From: Prorocentrum cordatum
Taxonomy: Eukaryota; Sar; Dinophyceae; Prorocentrales; Prorocentraceae
Length of the DNA: 64,000 bases
Direction of reading: 5' to 3'
Assembly (NCBI GenBank): GCA_963575745.1
Contig: CAUYUJ010000714.1
Location: 40,001-104,000, forward strand
Shown here: piece by piece, positions 62,401 to 64,000 of the stretch
Numbering within the stretch: position 1 is the first letter of the stretch
How the letters are laid out: each line of letters starts with the position of its first letter
Position numbers and translations under genes: made by a program
Notes under the pieces: model-generated
The model's input: only the letters and a program-made list of their open reading frames with translations
Told to the model about the DNA's origin: nothing
The model's database searches: none

Positions 62401-63067
62401 TTGTTGCGACGTGGGCCCCCAGAGCCCTGGACCCTTTCCCTCAAGGCCAGTTTTTTGTGTTGAACTGTCTTTTGACGCTTCCGAGGCCGCGAGACAGCCT
62501 CCAGAGGCCGAAACGTACAAACAACGCCCGCTGCGATTTGTCCGCGTCGCCAGGGGCTGAGGGACGATGCACCGCGGGTGGCTGCGGCAGGGATCCTCCC
62601 GTCTCGGTGAGGTGCTGTTTGCTCTGGGGCACGGCCGGCCCCATCAGTCACATGGCTTGGGATGGAATGCCTGGGAGGTTCGCGCATCCCCTGGCCGAAA
62701 ACCGTAGAATCCCGCGCGAGCTGGCTTAATCCGGCCCATGCCTGCCCAATCCTGCTGAATGGCCTTCCAATCGGGCTGCGTAGCCCTGAATGGTTACAGT
62801 CGGGGCCCTGAAGAAGGAACCCTTTTCGTTGGGGAGGGGCTCCGCGTTCCTTAAGTGTTTCGCAGCTTGCCTCAGGTTTTCCTTTTGTTTCCGATGGGGA
62901 ATCGAAGCTTAACTCATGGAGAAGAGGGGCCTCGTTCCTGATTTGGGGTTCCTTAGGTCAACGCCCCGACTGTATGCAGAAACTTCCCAGGAGCTGGCTC
63001 CTCCCCTGCGCGCGTGGGCCTCCGGGCCGTCGAGGGCTGGCCCCGGTGCCCAAAACGTTCGCTCGAT
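62401..63067. other. Unassigned
   Basis: Mixed DNA with short CCTGCCCAATCCTGCTGAAT-type repeats near 62740. No gene or RNA recognised. Confidence 0.4.
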
Positions 63068-63172
63068 GAGGAGGAGAAGGGCGAGGTGGGGGAGGAGGAG
63101 GAGGAGGAGGAGGAGGAGGAGGAGGAGGAGGAGGAGGAGGAGGAGGAGGAGGAGGAGGAAGGATGAGAGGAG
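63068..63172. repeat. (GGA)n tract ending at the gap
   Basis: GGA repeats run into the Ns. Confidence 0.95.
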
Positions 63173-63272
63173 NNNNNNNNNNNNNNNNNNNNNNNNNNNN
63201 NNNNNNNNNNNNNNNNNNNNNNNNNNNNNNNNNNNNNNNNNNNNNNNNNNNNNNNNNNNNNNNNNNNNNNNN
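63173..63272. other. Assembly gap, 100 N
   Basis: Exactly 100 Ns. (GGA)n lies to the left and (CTC)n to the right, so the unsequenced part may include a hairpin-forming inversion or the join may be wrong. Confidence 0.99.
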
Positions 63273-63877
63273 CTCCTCCTCCTCCTCCTGATCCTCCACC
63301 AGCCTCCTCCCCCCCTCCAACTTATGGTGGTGGTGGTGGAGAACAGGTCCATCAGGCTCGGTGGCACGGTGTCCGCTTGCGCGGCCCGCGTGGAGCTCGT
63401 CTGGCGGCCGGATGTTACCACCGCGCGGACGAACAGAGCGAACAAGGGCATTGAGCACAGACGCGGAAGTATGCAACGGAGCATAGGACGAAAATAAAAA
63501 TCACGTTGTAAGTTGCTCATAGTCTCGTAGTCCGAGTCGTCACCTCCAACAGCCGTAGACGCCTGTGTGAGGAAGCAGACTGGGAGAGACTTCCTGCGTT
63601 GGTCTTCCAAGATCCTCCTCGTCCTCGTGCGCCGTCTGCGACGGAGCGGTCCATTCACGGAGGTCCCACGCACGAAACCGAAAAAAGCACAGGGAATGGA
63701 CGTCCGAGCGATGGCAGGCTCAGGCTCAACATGTCTCTGGGGGCCTCTGGGCATCTCCGAGGCTTGTGGGTGGGCCCGAGGCCCAAACATCGCCCTGACG
63801 CATCGGTCCTCGACCCTCGATCTCCCCTCCGTCCTCGGCGACGCCGCCGCCGCCGACGGCGACGGCGGTCGACGACC
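63273..63877. other. Unassigned, with a 50-bp dispersed repeat
   Basis: Starts with a short CTC run. 63666-63715 repeats 54951-55000 with a few changes (CACGAAACCGAAAAAAGCAC, GGACGTCCGAGCGATGGC). GACGCCGCCGCCGCCGACGG-type repeats at 63835-63870. No gene recognised. Confidence 0.4.
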
Positions 63878-64000
63878 TCCTCCTCCTCCTCCTCCTCCTC
63901 CTCCTCCTCCTCCTCCTCCTCCTCCTCCTCCTCCTCCTCCTCCTCCTCCTCGGTCGACGAGGCACCTCGCCGACGTGCAGACGGCCGTGCCAGACCTCGG
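63878..64000. repeat. (CTC)n plus 51-bp inverted copy of 43330-43380
   Basis: 63878-63950 is pure CTC. 63950-64000 is the exact reverse complement of 43330-43380; the match reaches the window edge and may continue. Confidence 0.92.

Overview
This window looks like low-gene-density nuclear DNA of a eukaryote, most probably a dinoflagellate (a GC-rich, repeat-rich genome of the Prorocentrum/Polarella/Symbiodiniaceae type). The basis is: GC-rich intergenic DNA with very long (CTC)n/(GGA)n, (CAT)n, (GAT)n and (TAG)n tracts; many GC-rich minisatellites; a non-LTR retrotransposon with an endonuclease, reverse transcriptase, RNase H and zinc-ribbon layout; and two 100-N scaffold gaps, as in a draft genome assembly. 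No operons, bacterial promoters, rRNA, tRNA or CRISPR arrays were seen. The taxonomic call is inference (about 75% sure); haptophytes and other GC-rich protists are alternatives.

Only one gene looks intact: a single-exon nucleotidyltransferase of the poly(A) polymerase/TUTase superfamily at about 24.97-26.19 kb on the + strand. Its apparent 5' end lies inside a 208-bp foldback element. The other recognisable protein-coding DNA is decayed: a retroelement 3' end (3.6-4.15 kb), a PIF1-like helicase pseudogene on the minus strand (8.03-9.33 kb), a zinc-ribbon retroelement tail (35.68-36.09 kb), a zinc-ribbon/coiled-coil pseudogene (39.43-40.25 kb), and a long but multiply frameshifted LINE-like element (48.2-53.95 kb).

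Layout: 0-3 kb, a composite A/B repeat with minisatellites; 3-4.5 kb, retroelement remnant; 4.5-8 kb, polypyrimidine tracts and tandem repeats; 8-9.7 kb, helicase pseudogene and a 60-bp array; 10.4-12.5 kb, a 600-bp direct duplication with a 21-bp hairpin, then a ~140-bp satellite; 13-16.2 kb, CTC/GGA tracts and a 335-bp tandem duplication carrying an intron-like repeat; 16.85-22.4 kb, satellite blocks; 24-26.2 kb, intron-like repeats and the nucleotidyltransferase; 27.4-28 kb and 59-60.4 kb, TCTTGG-rich arrays; 29-32.4 kb, a large second A/B block; 34.6-36.1 kb, a foldback and the zinc-ribbon tail; 36.1-38.5 kb, a homogenised 90-bp satellite; 39-43.9 kb, pseudogene, foldbacks and an intron-like repeat; 44.4-47.9 kb, satellite and (CAT)n; 48-54 kb, retrotransposon; 54-64 kb, microsatellites, foldbacks, duplicated repeats and a second gap.

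The most notable non-gene structure is a set of repeat families with defined ends: a satellite-bearing unit with conserved left and right flanks at several loci, a ~150-bp AG|GA...CAG-bounded family that could be intron-like (introner) DNA, and at least eight foldback (inverted-repeat) elements. No gene-based pathway or operon-like system can be assembled from this window.
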